Shown here piece after piece: positions 1 through 12,100 of a stretch of DNA of 64,000 nucleotides. Within the stretch, counting starts at the first letter, position 1. Each line of letters starts with the position of its first letter. The notes under the pieces are model-generated. The model was not told the DNA's origin. It ran no database searches and was given only the letters and a program-made list of their open reading frames with translations. The DNA lies in NCBI GenBank assembly GCA_030280995.1, contig JASXTE010000001.1, forward strand, positions 22,205,106 to 22,269,105. The letters are read 5' to 3'. A program made the position numbers and the translations under genes. Source of the stretch: Hemileia vastatrix (taxonomy: Eukaryota > Basidiomycota > Pucciniomycetes > Pucciniales > Zaghouaniaceae).

Positions 1-1213
1 TATAGATCATCCTCAACAGAAAAAAACTATTCAGTTCCTGATGAAATTAGTGAAAATCCTGAGAGTAATGGATTCAAAAATAGATTATTAACTATAGAAG
101 GACAAGATCCTTTATAAATTGACAATGTCTTTAAGAGACTTAATTGTTGCTGGAACTGAATTCTCAAGGGAGCCTTCTTCTTTTATTAATACTTGTAATT
201 AAGTCCTTTTGAAAAACTGGTATGAATCTAAGAAGTTCTTCCCTAGACCTTCAGTCGAGAAACCCTCCAATTACCAACAAAAACTTCCTGAAAAATTTGG
301 TAAACCTTCTGCCCCTATTGCACCTAAAAAATGTGCAACAAACACATGCTTTAAATGCAGAAAGCCTTGGAAGAAAGGCCATGTTTGTGACAATAAAAAA
401 AACTTGTTGAACAAAGAGAGGAGCCTGCAGATGACACATTTGAGCTGAATGATACTTCAAGTGATTGTGCCAGCAACATTTCTTATGAGTCACACTAGGA
501 AATCTTGATGGTGGAAGAAGATATTCAATATTTTAATAATATTGAAATTGATAACAAAGATTTGTCCACATTTGAAGATTCTGAAATCATAAGAAATTTT
601 GAGGACACCTCAATAATTATTACCCCTTTCAAGGCACCAGTCTTGATTAATGGAAAAAACATTGAGGTTTTTTTGGATTCTGGAGCTGGAGGAAGTGCTG
701 TATATGAAAAATCACTTGCTTCAATTTATCAGGATTCTTAATCAAAACTTATGCCTGTAAATTCTGAAAATTGGAGAGGTTATGGCTCTGTTTTGTCACC
801 CATTGGTAAATACAAAGCTACAGTATTTTTTCAAATATAGCCATGGCTTTTTTAGAGCAATGTGTGACTTTGTAGTTATGAAAAATGATAAATTAAACAA
901 TTGGTTCATTGTGGGAAATGATATATTAACAAAATATGGCATTAAACTTGATCTCTCAAACCAATGCTTCACAATGTTATTGAATGGGAAGAGAAAATTT
1001 AAAATATCCTCCACCAGAAAATTAATAACACCAGTATTGAACACATGTAATTCAGTGGTTCAATATAAAGGAAGATCTACAAAAGAAATGTCTGCCCTCC
1101 AGTCTGAAATTGACACAGCTTCTTTTGGAGAACAACTTTTTGGTGAGGAAAAAGATTCCATCATTCAGTTGATAAAATATTTTCTTATGGGCCTTTGCTC
1201 ATGGGTCACATGA
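1..1213 (+). pseudogene. Gypsy gag C-terminus and aspartic protease, broken
   Basis: A CCHC-like zinc knuckle (CFKCRKPWKKGHVC) is coded near 346-390, the nucleic-acid-binding end of Gag. The retropepsin active-site motif follows (VFLDSGAGGSAV, near 667-702), the enzyme that cuts the polyprotein. Around 780-1200 the spacer towards reverse transcriptase reads through residues such as NNWFIVGNDILTKYGIKLDL, usual in the protease C-terminal half. The frame is broken by a TAA near 195, a TAG near 496, a TAA near 739 and frameshifts around 430, 820 and 1180. Several stops sit where a Gln codon is plausible, consistent with C-to-T decay. Confidence 0.85.
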
Positions 1214-2533
1214 ATTAGGATTGGTCAAAGAAGAGATTAAAATTTCATTATCTTGCCCATTAACTGTAATACCACCTATTTTAAAGAAGAAGCCTTATCC
1301 TGCTTCCCCCACAAAGAGAAAATATATTGAAGACAACATCTCTACCCTTTTAAAAATGAAGATTATTAAAAAGGTAGTTGAAACATCTAAACATTGTGTT
1401 ATTTCATCTGTCCTAATTTCTTATGAGAAAGAAAAAGCCAGGTTATGTGGTGATTATAGAGCATTGAATACTTATACTGTAGATGATATCTATCATTTAC
1501 CCAGAATTAGCTCTATCTGTGCTACCTTAAAAGGTACTAAATATTTCAGCTGTCTAGATGGTAATAAAGGTTATCACCATGTACCTGTTGAGAAGAATTC
1601 ACAGAATTTTCTAATGATTTCTACACATATGGGTATTTATAAGTATATTAGGATGCCATTTGGTCCAAAAATTCCCCTTCTGTTTTTCAAAAAGTTATGG
1701 ATAACACATTCCATCAAGAAATAATTGAAGGATGTTTAATGGTTTAAATTGATGATATCATCATATTCTCCAAAACATTTGAGGACCACCTTAACCACCT
1801 ATGCAAATTTTTCCATAAAATGGATGAGATAAATATGACACTTGCTTTGAAAAAATGCAAATTTGGCTTTCATTATTTGAAAGTGCTTGGTCATGTTGTC
1901 TCAGGGTTACAGATATGTGTTGACCAGAACAAAGTGGAAGCCATACAACAGGTAAATTCTCCTACTACAGTTAGGGAGCTTCAAAGTTTTTTTGGAATGT
2001 GTGTATACTATAGACAATATATAAAAAATTATCAGGTCATAGCATTACCACTAACCCAACCAATTAGGAAGGATTTTGCTTTTGTTTGGAGCAGTGAAAG
2101 ACAAAGAGCTTTTGAAACCATGAAAAAATGTTTTATTTCAGCTCCAATTCTTTCTTTGCCTTAATTTAATCAACCATTTGTTTTATACACTGATGCCAGT
2201 TTTATTGGCCTTGATGCTTCCCTCCACCAAAAACAAGTTATGAATGACAAAGTATCAGAAGTAGTAATTTGTTATATTTCAAGAACCTTGAGAAATAGTG
2301 AATTGAAATATGGTTCCACCTAACTTGAGTGTTTGGAAGTTGTGTGGGCTCTGGAAAAACTACATTATTATCTGGATGACCAGAAATTTGAACTTGTTAC
2401 TGACTGTAGTGCAGTGAAGTACCTCTTAAACTTAAAAACACCTAACAGGCACATGTTCAGATGGCAGTTGGCTGTTCAGGAATACAGAGGAAGGATGTAA
2501 ATAATTCATAGGGCTGGTATTGTTTACTAAAAT
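1214..2533 (+). pseudogene. Gypsy reverse transcriptase and RNase H, broken
   Basis: RNA-directed DNA polymerase followed by RNase H, the copying enzymes of the element. Visible motifs: RLCGDYRALN (near 1440), FSCLDGNKGYHHV (near 1545), the catalytic IDDIIIFS block (near 1749) and, after a stop, the thumb segment FFGMCVYYRQYIKNY. RNase H begins near 2160 with VLYTDAS and continues through [17 protein letters not shown]. Damage: a frameshift near 1665, TAA immediately before IDD, TAA at the RT/RNase H junction, and TAA codons near 2322, 2499 and 2529. Similarity to the family is obvious despite the decay. Confidence 0.88.
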
Positions 2534-4182
2534 GTGGATATATTTTCAAGATTACCTTTGCCAAATGATGACTCAAATCCTGCATATGATACTGAGGATG
2601 AAATAATTCACATTCATGGGATATATGTGTTTGATATGGAGGAAGAGCTATTACAGCTTATTCTGGATTCATATGATAAAGACACTGACTTGAAAAATCT
2701 GCATACTAAATTAAATGATCCAAAGAATTCTTTAATACAGGATTTAATCAAAACCCTACCACCAAAGTACCAAAATGATTTGGACAAGGGAAAATTTTTG
2801 ATTGATGAAGGCTACCTATATTATAGAATAAAGTTGAGTAATGTTATTTTTATTCCTCCTTCTATGAAAGAAGTCATCTTGAAAATTTGTCATGATGAAA
2901 TGTTGGAAGAATGTTTAGATCTTTAAAAAAATGATTAGAATTAAGAACACTGCTTGGTGGAATAATATGTTGAAGACACCAAACTATATGTTGAATCCTG
3001 TGATTCTCACCAGAAATCAAAAAGATTAACTGGGAAAAGAGCTTGATTAATGCAACATATTGAATCTCTTAATGCACCATTGAAAATTATAAACATGGAT
3101 TTTGTAACAGGACTACCCATTTCTGGGAAAGACAGCTGTAACTTTTTCTGGGTTATTGTGGACAGATGTATAAAAATTTGTAAATTAATTCCAACTCACA
3201 AAGTTTTTCCACTAAGGAATTAGCCTTCTTGTGGTGGTCTCATTTGTTTAATACTGCTGGTATCCCAAAGGCCATAATCTCTGCCAGAGACCCTAAATTT
3301 ACTTCTGAATTCTGGATGTCTCTTATTGATGTTTGTGGTTGTGATATGAAGCTTTCTACTGCCCATCACCCTCAAACTGATGGATTAGCTGAAAGGATGA
3401 TTCAGACTTTAGAGGACATTATAAGAAGTTAATATGCCTTAGGCCTTGAGTATAAAGACAATTACAGATTCAATAATGATTGGGTCACCTTACTTTCTGG
3501 TTTGGAATTTGCTTATAATAGCACTGTTCACTCTGTTACTCAAAGAAAGCTTTTTGAGCTCTGGCTTGGATATTTTACTTATACTCCTGCCCAAAGTCTC
3601 AATAATAAAATACCTAAATTGGATTTACATCCTGGTGTAAAATCTTTTCTTCACATGCAACAGCTTTACAGAATTAATGCTAAAAAATGTATTGAAAGAT
3701 CTTTTGAATATGAGAAGAAAAGGTGGGACAAATCCCATAAAGAATACACCTTTAAGAAGAGTGATAAAGTACTGATTTATACATTCTACTTCAATTTACA
3801 AGGTAATAAAAAATTAAATTACCCATTTTTAGGTCCATTTGTTTTCAGAATAATGGTTGGTGATAATGCAGTTGAAGTTATCCTGTACTCTCTATATGAC
3901 AGGAAACATCCTGTTTTTCCAATATCTCTTTTGAAACCTTACACATGCAATAGTGATTTATTACCACAAAGGAGGGGAAGACCAAAGAAGAATCCTAAAG
4001 AAATCACCAAGACAGCAGAAATTGTTAGGATTCTAAATGACAGAACTATCACTATTGAAAAGGGTACTGAATACTTATTGAGGTTCAAGAATAAATCTTA
4101 TGAATATAATTGTTGGACACCTGGGAAAGAGATATCTAGCCCTCCTGCTCTACTAAAGAAATATAAAAAGAAAAAATCATAG
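2534..4182 (+). pseudogene. Gypsy integrase with chromodomain-like C-terminus, broken
   Basis: DDE integrase that would insert the cDNA copy. The N-terminal zinc-binding part is poorly preserved (near 2880-3030). The core shows MDFVTGLP (near 3096), DPKFTSEFW (near 3291) and HHPQTDGLAERMIQTLEDII (near 3363) with the catalytic Glu. The C-terminal piece from 3502 runs 226 codons without a stop. It includes a GPFVFRIMVG-type integrase tail and ends in a segment (YLLRFKNKSYEYNCWTPGKE) that resembles the WEP part of a chromodomain, a module that steers some fungal gypsy elements to heterochromatin. Stops and frameshifts near 2926, 3050, 3200 and 3432 disable it. Confidence 0.85.
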
Positions 4183-4200
4183 CATTTTTTTTTTTTTTTT

Positions 4201-4212
4201 GGAGTGAGGGAG
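4201..4212 (+). other. Polypurine tract of the first gypsy element
   Basis: GGAGTGAGGGAG abuts the LTR, exactly where the primer for plus-strand DNA synthesis is expected. It follows a long T run that begins just after the pol stop. Confidence 0.65.
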
Positions 4213-4798
4213 TGTCAGCCAGGCTACCAGACTTATACAGTAAATAATTAACTATTTACTAGAGTAGAGCTATGCCTTTACTTCTCATTTTATTAGTTAT
4301 GCTTACTTTATAAATTACTTATAATATTTTAACTAATTAATAAGTAAAATTAATTAAATATATAATTATAATGTTCCCTCATTTTTATTCCTAGACAGTG
4401 TCCTCATGACAGTTGAAAAGTAGATTAAATTATATTAATACTTAAATATTAAAATCAAATTATTTTATCTTCATTGACATATACCAAAAAACCTAAGTAA
4501 ATTCAATACTTTTAATAAACCTGACATATACAGATAAATACTGTATATAAGAACATTCTTTCTAGAACAATTTTTAATTTAGAAATTTCTATTGTGGGAT
4601 TGTTCTCCCTGGGATACTCATGTATGTAGACTTGTGGTTCTGTATTCTCTCTCTTTTTTGCCTATATAAGGCCCCTCAATCTGGCTGTTTTATTTCATCC
4701 CATTCTTACTTTACAATCAATTATTATATACACAATAAATCTATTACTACTATTACTACTCTTAGTATTTAAATTTGAGTATCTCTAGGATTTCAACA
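4213..4798 (+). repeat. 3' LTR of the first gypsy element
   Basis: It starts TGTCAGCCAGGCTA directly after the polypurine tract and ends TTTCAACA, giving the canonical TG...CA ends. It carries a TATA-like box (CTATATAAGG near 4662), the promoter expected of an LTR. The same first 14 bases begin another LTR at 13587, so one family inserted at least twice here. The exact right edge is inferred from the CA end. Confidence 0.75.
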
Positions 4799-7560
4799 TA
4801 ATAATAATAATACAAACTATTTACCTTTTTATTGAGTAATAAATTATTAAGAATTAAATACATACTAAAATCTTGAATTCTTGAGTAACCTTTACCTTTA
4901 ACGCCGTTGGACTGCTGGAAAAATCTTCTAGACCAAAAGTGACCCTTGACAGACCCCTTTAATAAATAACCCTTAATTTATCACAGACCCTTCACTATAA
5001 CCCACAGATCCTTTAACTTTACTCCTATTACTACCCACAGACCTTTAATTACCATTAAACACACAATAACCCAAAATTGAAATTATACTATTTATCCAAG
5101 CACTAATACATGACGCATTTGCTTAAAGTTGAAAAGTATTAGCAGATGATTGACTAATTTAGATTTAAGGTTTAGATAGCACAGTTGCTAGCACATTTGA
5201 ATTGAGACAACAAAGGGAAAAGCAGTTACTAAGTAGATGTTGCTTTCTGCGCTTCAAGTATGGATTTGTGTACTGATTTATGGATTAAAAGATTGACTTT
5301 TGCTTTGAGTGTCACATGGCGCATGACACCACTTCATTCACTTGATCTTAATTCAAATGTTAAAATTTGGGAACTACCCTGGAACTGTGCTTAAGGTGAG
5401 GAAGTTCAAGAATGTTTGAAACTCAAGTGTAAGACTTCCCTAATTATGCTGCTTTTTCCCCCTCTCATTCCCTGCCATAAACAACCTTGACTCATATTTT
5501 TGGTAGGGAGGATGAGGGATGTGAAAGCTGATAGCTTCTTTAAAATAAATGTAAGTTAATGAACTATACTCAAAATAAAAAATAATTGCGGGTTTTAAAA
5601 AGTTTACAACCAGATGGAATTGATCAATTCCATTTGGAATCATGATCCTATTGGATTTGGTTGTGGACTAGCTAAAAAGTGTCCCCTTCCTGATTTTTTG
5701 TCATGATTGCATCATTACCTTTGTTGCCGCTGGAGGTGGTTCAAACTGTCGGCAAAGTTTTTTTTTTTTTTCGGAAAAGAATATTATAGAAAATTCATTC
5801 GACATGTTGATTGATCTATCCTAGATTATTTTTTTTTTAAAAAAATCTGGAGACCGGGAAGCCAGGAAAGGATCAACTTAAATGAAACCACACAAGGGTT
5901 TTGTTTATTAGCACCGCTGTGATATCTTACACCAGTTTTTTTAAAGATTGCAGAATTTTGAGCGAAAAAATCAAATTTGCATTTGCAAAAAAAATAAAAA
6001 AAAATAAAAAGAAAATATTTCATCATTCAAAAAGGAGTACCTCCGACCAATCCCCAAAGTTTTTAAGTTGGCAAAGTATTTTTTTTTTTCGCGAGAGTAA
6101 CTCCGATTTTTTCGTCAAAGATTCTTAAAAGTTTTTAGAGCCTGGCTGTACTGTTGCTATTCCAGCAGATAAAATGTCGTCGTTGCAATGGTCTTTTTTT
6201 CTTTTCCTTTACTGTTGAAGTCAACTGACCAAAACATGTGTCACTTATTTTTCAAGCAAGGCTCTGTATGTTTCAAGAATGCAGCAAAAATCATGAAAAA
6301 AAGGGTAAAAAAACCAAAGAGATTCATCAATATTTCTTATTAGTGAGTGATGGTTCACGAGATACTTCCAACCAAGATACACTGCATAGCAACTGTGAAA
6401 TCCAAAAGCTTGAATCAGATGTCTCAGTTGTTTCAGGAAAACTTTCATTTTTTAGGAAAAAATTATTTCTCCTATCACCCAGAGTGTGGGTTTAGCTCTA
6501 GAATACCGTGAGGTTTGCTGTAGTAGCTATACAATCCTGTTGTCACATGAGGTAATGAAATTAGAATTACTTATTTAAGCAATATTATATTCAGTTGAAT
6601 ACAAATATATTTGTAATTAATCCTTGTAAGACCGTGAAAACCGATTACTCCAATAAATCCATCACATTTACCATGTTAGTATTATTTTTCTGTTTTATTA
6701 TTGTTAGCATTACCCTGTGAAGTTTCATGAACGATAGACGCGCGATCGTGGGAAATTAATCAGTAAAATATACTCTATAAATCCGACGATATCACAAGAA
6801 AAAAGTGTGAAGTTAATGATCCCTTCAAAATTTCCTATAAAGTTCATTGAGGTACTTATTGTGTGTTCTTTTTTCAATTAGTTGTTGAGTGTAAAAGACG
6901 AAAAATAAAAGGAAAACAGGAGATAGGCAGCAGAAACGAAGCAGGAACCGAAGAGAACCGAAATAGGAATAAACATGAATCAACTCGCGCGACGATAACT
7001 AAAGTAGCTCCCCCGCATCTACTTTTTTTCTACTTGAGTGTTTTGACTAGGGTGTGTGTACCCTGTTTCAAAATCATCTCAAACTTTAGTGAAATCCATA
7101 TGCTTGAGATCACGTTAAAACTCTTCAATCATCATCATCTGGATTCTTTGAGTTCCTCAGTTTCATTCTTATCCATAATCTTCTGATCTTTTTAAACCTT
7201 GGCTCATTTCATGGCTGGGTCCGAGATTTGTGCTGTTTTCAAGACATTCTATTTTCTATTTTCTTCTTCCTTTTTTTTTTCTCCCCCGGAGGAAACCAAC
7301 TCTCTATCACGTTTCCAAATTTTATCCCGACCCTAAAGTTTATGAATATCTAAAACATCTCCGACGAACCCAATAGCCAAACTGAAACTTATAGAGCAGA
7401 CACTAGTTTTTTCTCTGAGCAGAAGGTTATTACCATTTCCTCCCCAAACGCTTGGTAATCTTTCAGTATAAATATGAGCCTTCAACATTATTACCTTCTA
7501 ATTCTTTGTTCAAAATCTTTCATAAGGAGTGAGAGCTTTTTTTATTAGCTCAAATTTTGA
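4799..7560. other. Intergenic, AT-rich, no gene recognised
   Basis: No ORF with recognisable homology, splice-consistent exon chain, tRNA or tandem repeat was found. It includes poly-A/T tracts near 5758 and 5830 and pyrimidine-rich stretches near 7260, and it serves as the upstream region of the GH5 gene. Short ORFs at 5440-5643, 5901-6128, 6238-6495 and 6863-7186 look random. Confidence 0.6.
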
Positions 7561-7568
7561 AAAGGGTG

Positions 7569-7575
7569 TATATAA
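7569..7575 (+). promoter_or_regulatory. TATA box of the GH5 gene
   Basis: TATATAA lies 70 bp upstream of the chosen ATG at 7645, followed by a pyrimidine-rich stretch suitable for transcription start near 7600. Position and match are what one expects for a fungal TATA promoter. Confidence 0.55.
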
Positions 7576-7644
7576 GCACCCTCTCCATCCCATCTCTAGC
7601 ATTGCTATTTCTTCCAAAATCACCTTTTTTGTTAAAATATAAAT

Positions 7645-10600
7645 ATGTTTTGTAGATATCTCATTGTTACCGTCTACATTCATTTTTTTTCACTTCTTCA
7701 TGTTGAAGGCAAAGGGGGCACTATCAAACCGATGGCTGTACCCGAAGCTACATCTAACCCGCCTCCTTTGCCAGATGTAGTTGCCGATGGTACACATGAG
7801 GAAACCTTACCTGGTTTTGTTACTACTAGGAGGGGTCGTTTCTACATTGGAGACCGTCTTTTTGACTTTAGGGGGTTCACGTAAGTGTTCTAGTATGGTT
7901 TTACACAATTCATCTTCTTACTTGACTGTTATTATTTTAAATTTTCAGCACTCCTCATACATTAGACGGTGAGCCGAAACTTGAAACAAAATATAAAAGT
8001 AGTGAAATAATTGACAACTGTCTGCTTTAGCAACTGTTTTTGAAAATGCTGACACTATGGCTTCCATTGCCGGTTTTGGCTCACCCGCCACGAGAATATA
8101 TACCCTCAAGGTTGCTAATTCACAATTCAACCTGTCCACTCCACCAAGTGATGCTCACATTGCTGGTTGGAATAATCAAACACAAGGTACGTAATAAGTT
8201 TTCACTCTTTTTGAAATCACCAGGGACAAAATTAAGTCAAGAGTGGCGATCAAGCTGCAAGTTACGGTACTCTAAACAAGAAGTGGAACATTTGTTTGAA
8301 ATGCGACATCTGTCTCCACTGAATCTGACAGTAACATATCAAATGACACGCTAGTTGAGGATTTCCGGCCTGCACAGGGTCCTGTTTTGGCAGTTCGAAA
8401 TCAAAGCTGATACAAGACAGAAGCTTGATTAAAGAATGTGTAGCTCGTTAAAGTGATGAATAAGACCCATAACAGCATCTTCATTTGATTGATTGGCTTC
8501 AAACAAGAGCACATCCATGAGCTTGTCCTTTGGGGATACCGTAACTTGCCAAGCGATCGCCAATCATGCCTCATTTTCACCTACAATGAATCATGAAATA
8601 TATTTTATAGACCCCTAACTTACAATATTGCACACATCCCAAAATTTACCCATTTAGATTGGATCTACACGGAATCCAAGTGGCAGCAATTTGACCGAGC
8701 GTGAGAAAAATATCCAAAACTAATTTGGTGCTCTTAATTTTAACATTTTTTTGTTTAAACATTCTTTTAGACTTGACTTAGCAGCCAAATATGGAGTCAA
8801 GATCATGTTTCCAATTATTAATCAAGTTAGCATTAGTCCAATATTCGAATGAGGATGAGATGTTACTTACAGAAAAAATGTTTCCAGGACTATGGAGCAC
8901 CTGACACAGATTATGTAGGAAATTTTAACGATGTAAGATTTTGGTCAACAAATACTTGTACAAAATACGTTCTAAAATGTTTGCGTAGCTCATACGCCAT
9001 AGGTATAATATTTCTAACTATGGGGAAGCCCAAGCACGCGTAGACTGGTTCGTGGACAAAGGAATTCGTGACGACTTCAAAAAAATCATTAAATATTTGT
9101 TGACGAGGAAAAACACTGTAAATGGGCGAATATACGGTCAGGACGACACTTTTCTTGGATTCCAAACTGGAAACGAAATGAACCATGGTATTCGAGTGTT
9201 CAATGGAACTGATCCCAGCTTTACACGTAAGGATTGATTGAACTGGTTGATACTTTCCAATCTGATGATATTTTTTTTAGGTGTCAATCCGGCTCCAGCT
9301 GAGGTAATTGAATAATTGTTCACTCAGGGACTACTTGCTAATGATGATGTGTTTTCATGGCCACAGTGGACCATCGACATTGCAAGATACATCAAAGGTT
9401 TCGCGCCCAACACTTTAGTGATTGATGGAAGCTAGTGAGCTATTTCTACTGGGCGCGCAATTAAGTTCGGAAACACTTGCATGTCTTGATCTTGCGCCCA
9501 GAGATATTTATTATCTCATTCTTTTCAAGCTGCAATTTTTAACATAATCTGCCTTTATTGAACAGTTCTCGAAATCCTGATCCTCTGGTGGCTTGGCCTG
9601 AAGAAAGTTTAAAATCAGAATTTGTTGATGCTTTTGATTATCATTTCTATGGTGATGGAGATATTGATTTTTTTCCCAGGTAAGAGTTTTAATGTAAAAC
9701 TTTAACGCAATTTTTTGATTTTAGTATCTTTGCGCATAAGGTTAAATGACCGGGTTAATCAGTTTGGAAAAACTTTAGTAATAGCTGAACAAGGGTTTTG
9801 TAAGCAGGTTTTCTATTACATATTTATTATCCGCTAACTTTTTACCTTAGATTCCAATGTATCTACATTTGAGAGATCTTATAAAGTTATTACTTCTGGC
9901 GGAGCCTTGACTTGGTCTCTACGACCTCACTCAGAGCAATCAGGATTCGTTACCCACAGCGAAGGAAACGGTGTTTTCTCGTAAATCTTCATGACAGTCT
10001 TGAAATATGTATGATATTGATGGCTGTAACCTTATAAAAATTTAGTTACCACGTACCAGGATGGCTCAACCAAACATCAAACCGGTTCGACCAAAGGGAA
10101 TATGGTGTTGTTCGTGCAACATATCAAGCAAGGTATTGCACTGATTTTAAATTACGAAATGACATAGAGTTTTGATCTAATAGCACTCATCTTCTAGTTT
10201 TGATGTTTTGAACAAACCTGTACCAGCCTATCCCGTTCCTAAAGCGCCTTTTCCATTTTTTGCTACTAATGGAAGCATGACTGGTATTTCTTTCAAAGGT
10301 GCGGCCTGGGCAGAGCATTATGAAATTTGGGTGGTAAGTCTTCAGCTACTATTTTCCTAAATGATCTAATTCTCACATATTATCTTAAGGCTGCTGGAAA
10401 CTCATTTGTCCGGGTAGGTTTAACACGCTTATATATTTGCATCAAAAAGTCTAACGGGATATCACAATAATTACAGGTCGCTTCACCTGTATTCGATAAC
10501 GTTGATAGCGGCGATTTATTCTACCCAATCACCATCGAAGATACAGGGACTATGTCCGTTTCAGTCACACCTCGCCCATTTGTGCCAATCATAACTTCTT

Positions 10601-10863
10601 ATCCACACTGGATAGATAATAAGTGGCGTACTTATTATGGTGACCCACCGCAAGTGACAAATGCAGGGGCTGATGTGAACTTAATTCGCCGAAGCATGGA
10701 CTGGATGCTACAAAAAAGGAGTTTAGTCAGTGGACTTTGGCGAAGAGCTGGTGGAAGGAGAAAGGCACAAGTAGGTGCATGGTTTTCCGTTCGTGGTGTT
10801 AGTGTAAATGGAACAGCAGGCCCATTTTCGAAGCCGATATATATTTCACCTGATTTTGTTTAA
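7645..10863 (+). CDS. Secreted GH5-family glycoside hydrolase (endomannanase-like), 16 exons, intact
   Basis: Predicted to cleave beta-linked polysaccharide, probably mannan-type, outside the cell. Exons by eye: 7645-7880, 7949-7968, 8031-8186, 8658-8700, 8771-8825, 8888-8932, 8989-9226, 9281-9303, 9367-9434, 9566-9679, 9741-9799, 9851-9980, 10046-10132, 10198-10333, 10390-10413 and 10477-10863. All splice sites are GT/AG and phases match throughout, giving 606 aa with no stop. Residues 1 to about 22 form a signal peptide. The acid/base Glu is in TGNEMNHG (about E248) and the nucleophile in LVIAEQGF (about E349), the GH5 pattern. WSLRPH and GNGVFSYHVPGW blocks fit a family of long basidiomycete GH5 enzymes. 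Intron 3 (471 bp) is unusually long. Family is confident; substrate is inference. Confidence 0.88.
8220..8600. repeat. Diverged inverted repeat inside GH5 intron 3
   Basis: A 25-bp stretch at about 8253-8277 (GGCGATCAAGCTGCAAGTTA...) recurs in inverted form at about 8539-8563 with few mismatches, and the match seems to extend weakly inward to TTGTTTGAA on both sides. This explains why intron 3 is far longer than the others. It could be a foldback insertion or two pieces of the same mobile sequence. Confidence 0.5.
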
Positions 10864-11220
10864 CGGTTTGGGTAGATTTTTGGGTATTTTCCTACCCAAA
10901 ATTATATTCATTCTAACCTTTGAAACATTAAAACCAGGGCTAAGAAATACTTTATACTTTGTTTGCATAGTGATCAGTTTACATACCATAGGAACACTTA
11001 AATATTGTGTTTCATTTTTTCAGGGGTTTGATTTAATTTAATGTCAAATATATTTTTTCAAAAAGCATTTGTATCCACTTCAGCCATTTGGAAACATGAA
11101 ACGAATCATCTTGTAATTTTTAGACTTTATTTCCAAGAAATTTTTGAAGCAAGTAAGATATTCTTTAAATTAATGAAAAAAGTTAGTAATGTCTTGACAC
11201 AGAGGGAAAAATAGTAAACA
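10864..11220. other. 3' flank of the GH5 gene
   Basis: AT-rich sequence after the GH5 stop codon; presumably 3' UTR and terminator. A short ORF at 10808-11041 overlaps the last exon in another frame and is not a gene. Nothing else seen. Confidence 0.5.
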
Positions 11221-11764
11221 CTACGCACCAAGTGAGATATCCCTGATGGGAATTTTTTTTGTCTTTTTTTTTATATCTTACAATCTCACCCAACGAGGGG
11301 CATGAAGGAGACACAAACTAAATAAGAAGGTATTTACAAACTGAGGGGAGACCAAACTTAATGAGCAGAAACTAATAGCAATAAGCCCTCATGGGGATTT
11401 CCAGCGCGAGTTGGGGATATTGTAGGGAGGGACATAAGGATAGAAAAATATGTGCGAGAAAAATATGTGTAAGGAAAATATGTGGAAAAAAAATGTGAGA
11501 AAAATAAGTGTAAGAAAAATATCTTGCAACCATGGGAAATTTTGTTTTTTAATTTTTTTTCTCCTAATAAATGATTTTTTATTTCAATTTTTTTTTTTTC
11601 CGTTTTTTCACAATTTTTTTTTGAAAAAAAATTTCTCATGGTCGCAAATGATTTTTTTTAGACTTACGTTTCTCGCACTTATTTTTCTGACCTTATGCCC
11701 CTCCCTAAAATATCCCTAATTCGGGCCGGATATCTCCATCAGGGATATCTTACTTGGTGCGTAG
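11221..11764. mobile_element. MITE-like foldback element, copy 1
   Basis: Terminal inverted repeats of about 29 bp: CTACGCACCAAGTGAGATAT at 11221 and its inverse at 11736-11764 (ends ACTTGGTGCGTAG). The interior is also largely palindromic: tracts of GAAAAATATGTG type on the left mirror CACATATTTTTC type on the right, around an A/T-rich centre near 11590. About 140 bp at 11251-11388 are absent from copy 2, so this copy may carry an insertion. No coding capacity; probably non-autonomous. Target duplication unclear. Confidence 0.7.
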
Positions 11765-11969
11765 TTTTTCTAAAAAAAATTTGCGAAAAAACAGAAAAAA
11801 ATAAAAAATGAAATAAAAAATCATTTTTTTAGGAAAAAAAAAATAAAAAACAAAATTTTCCATGGTTGCAAGATATTTTTCTTACACTTATTTTTCTCAC
11901 ATATTTTTTTTGCACATATTGTCCTTACGCATATTTTTCTATCCTTATGTCCCTCCCTACAATATCCCA
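11765..11969. mobile_element. Partial MITE-like element (half copy)
   Basis: Matches the right half of the neighbouring foldback elements (tracts with TTGCAAGATATTTTTCTTAC and TCCTTATGTCCCTCCCTACA) but lacks its own terminal repeats. It ends at 11969 where copy 2 begins. Confidence 0.55.
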
Positions 11970-11989
11970 CTATGCATCAAGTAAGATAT

Positions 11990-12100
11990 TGTTATGGACC
12001 TAGTTCCTTATTTACTTAGCTATCAACTATATCTACCTGGAGACACGTCATCACTGGTTCCTCCGGTTCTATCCGGAGTCTAGCTGATGCCGTGTCAACA
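11990..12100 (+). repeat. Left LTR of the TRIM element
   Basis: 111 bp, TGTTATGGACC to GTGTCAACA; differs from the right copy at roughly nine positions by eye. Confidence 0.85.

Larger units (their letters stand above)
1..4798 (+). mobile_element. Decayed Ty3/gypsy (chromovirus-like) retrotransposon, 5' truncated by window edge
   Basis: Gag zinc knuckle, aspartic protease, reverse transcriptase, RNase H, integrase and a C-terminal chromodomain-like segment follow one another on the plus strand, the order typical of Ty3/gypsy chromoviruses. A purine-rich tract and a 586-bp LTR follow. The 5' LTR and most of gag lie before base 1. The coding part has numerous stops and several frameshifts, so this copy cannot make its proteins. 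Identity as gypsy is secure; the chromodomain call is weaker. Confidence 0.9.

Noticed and set aside
1..4182. Alternative genetic code with TAA read as Gln
   Set aside because: Other TAA codons in the same element replace non-Gln residues (before the catalytic IDD), and the intact GH5, 515-aa and 693-aa genes end in TAA.
8040..8354. ORF 8040-8354 as a gene
   Set aside because: It is exon 3 of the GH5 gene in another frame, running into intron 3.
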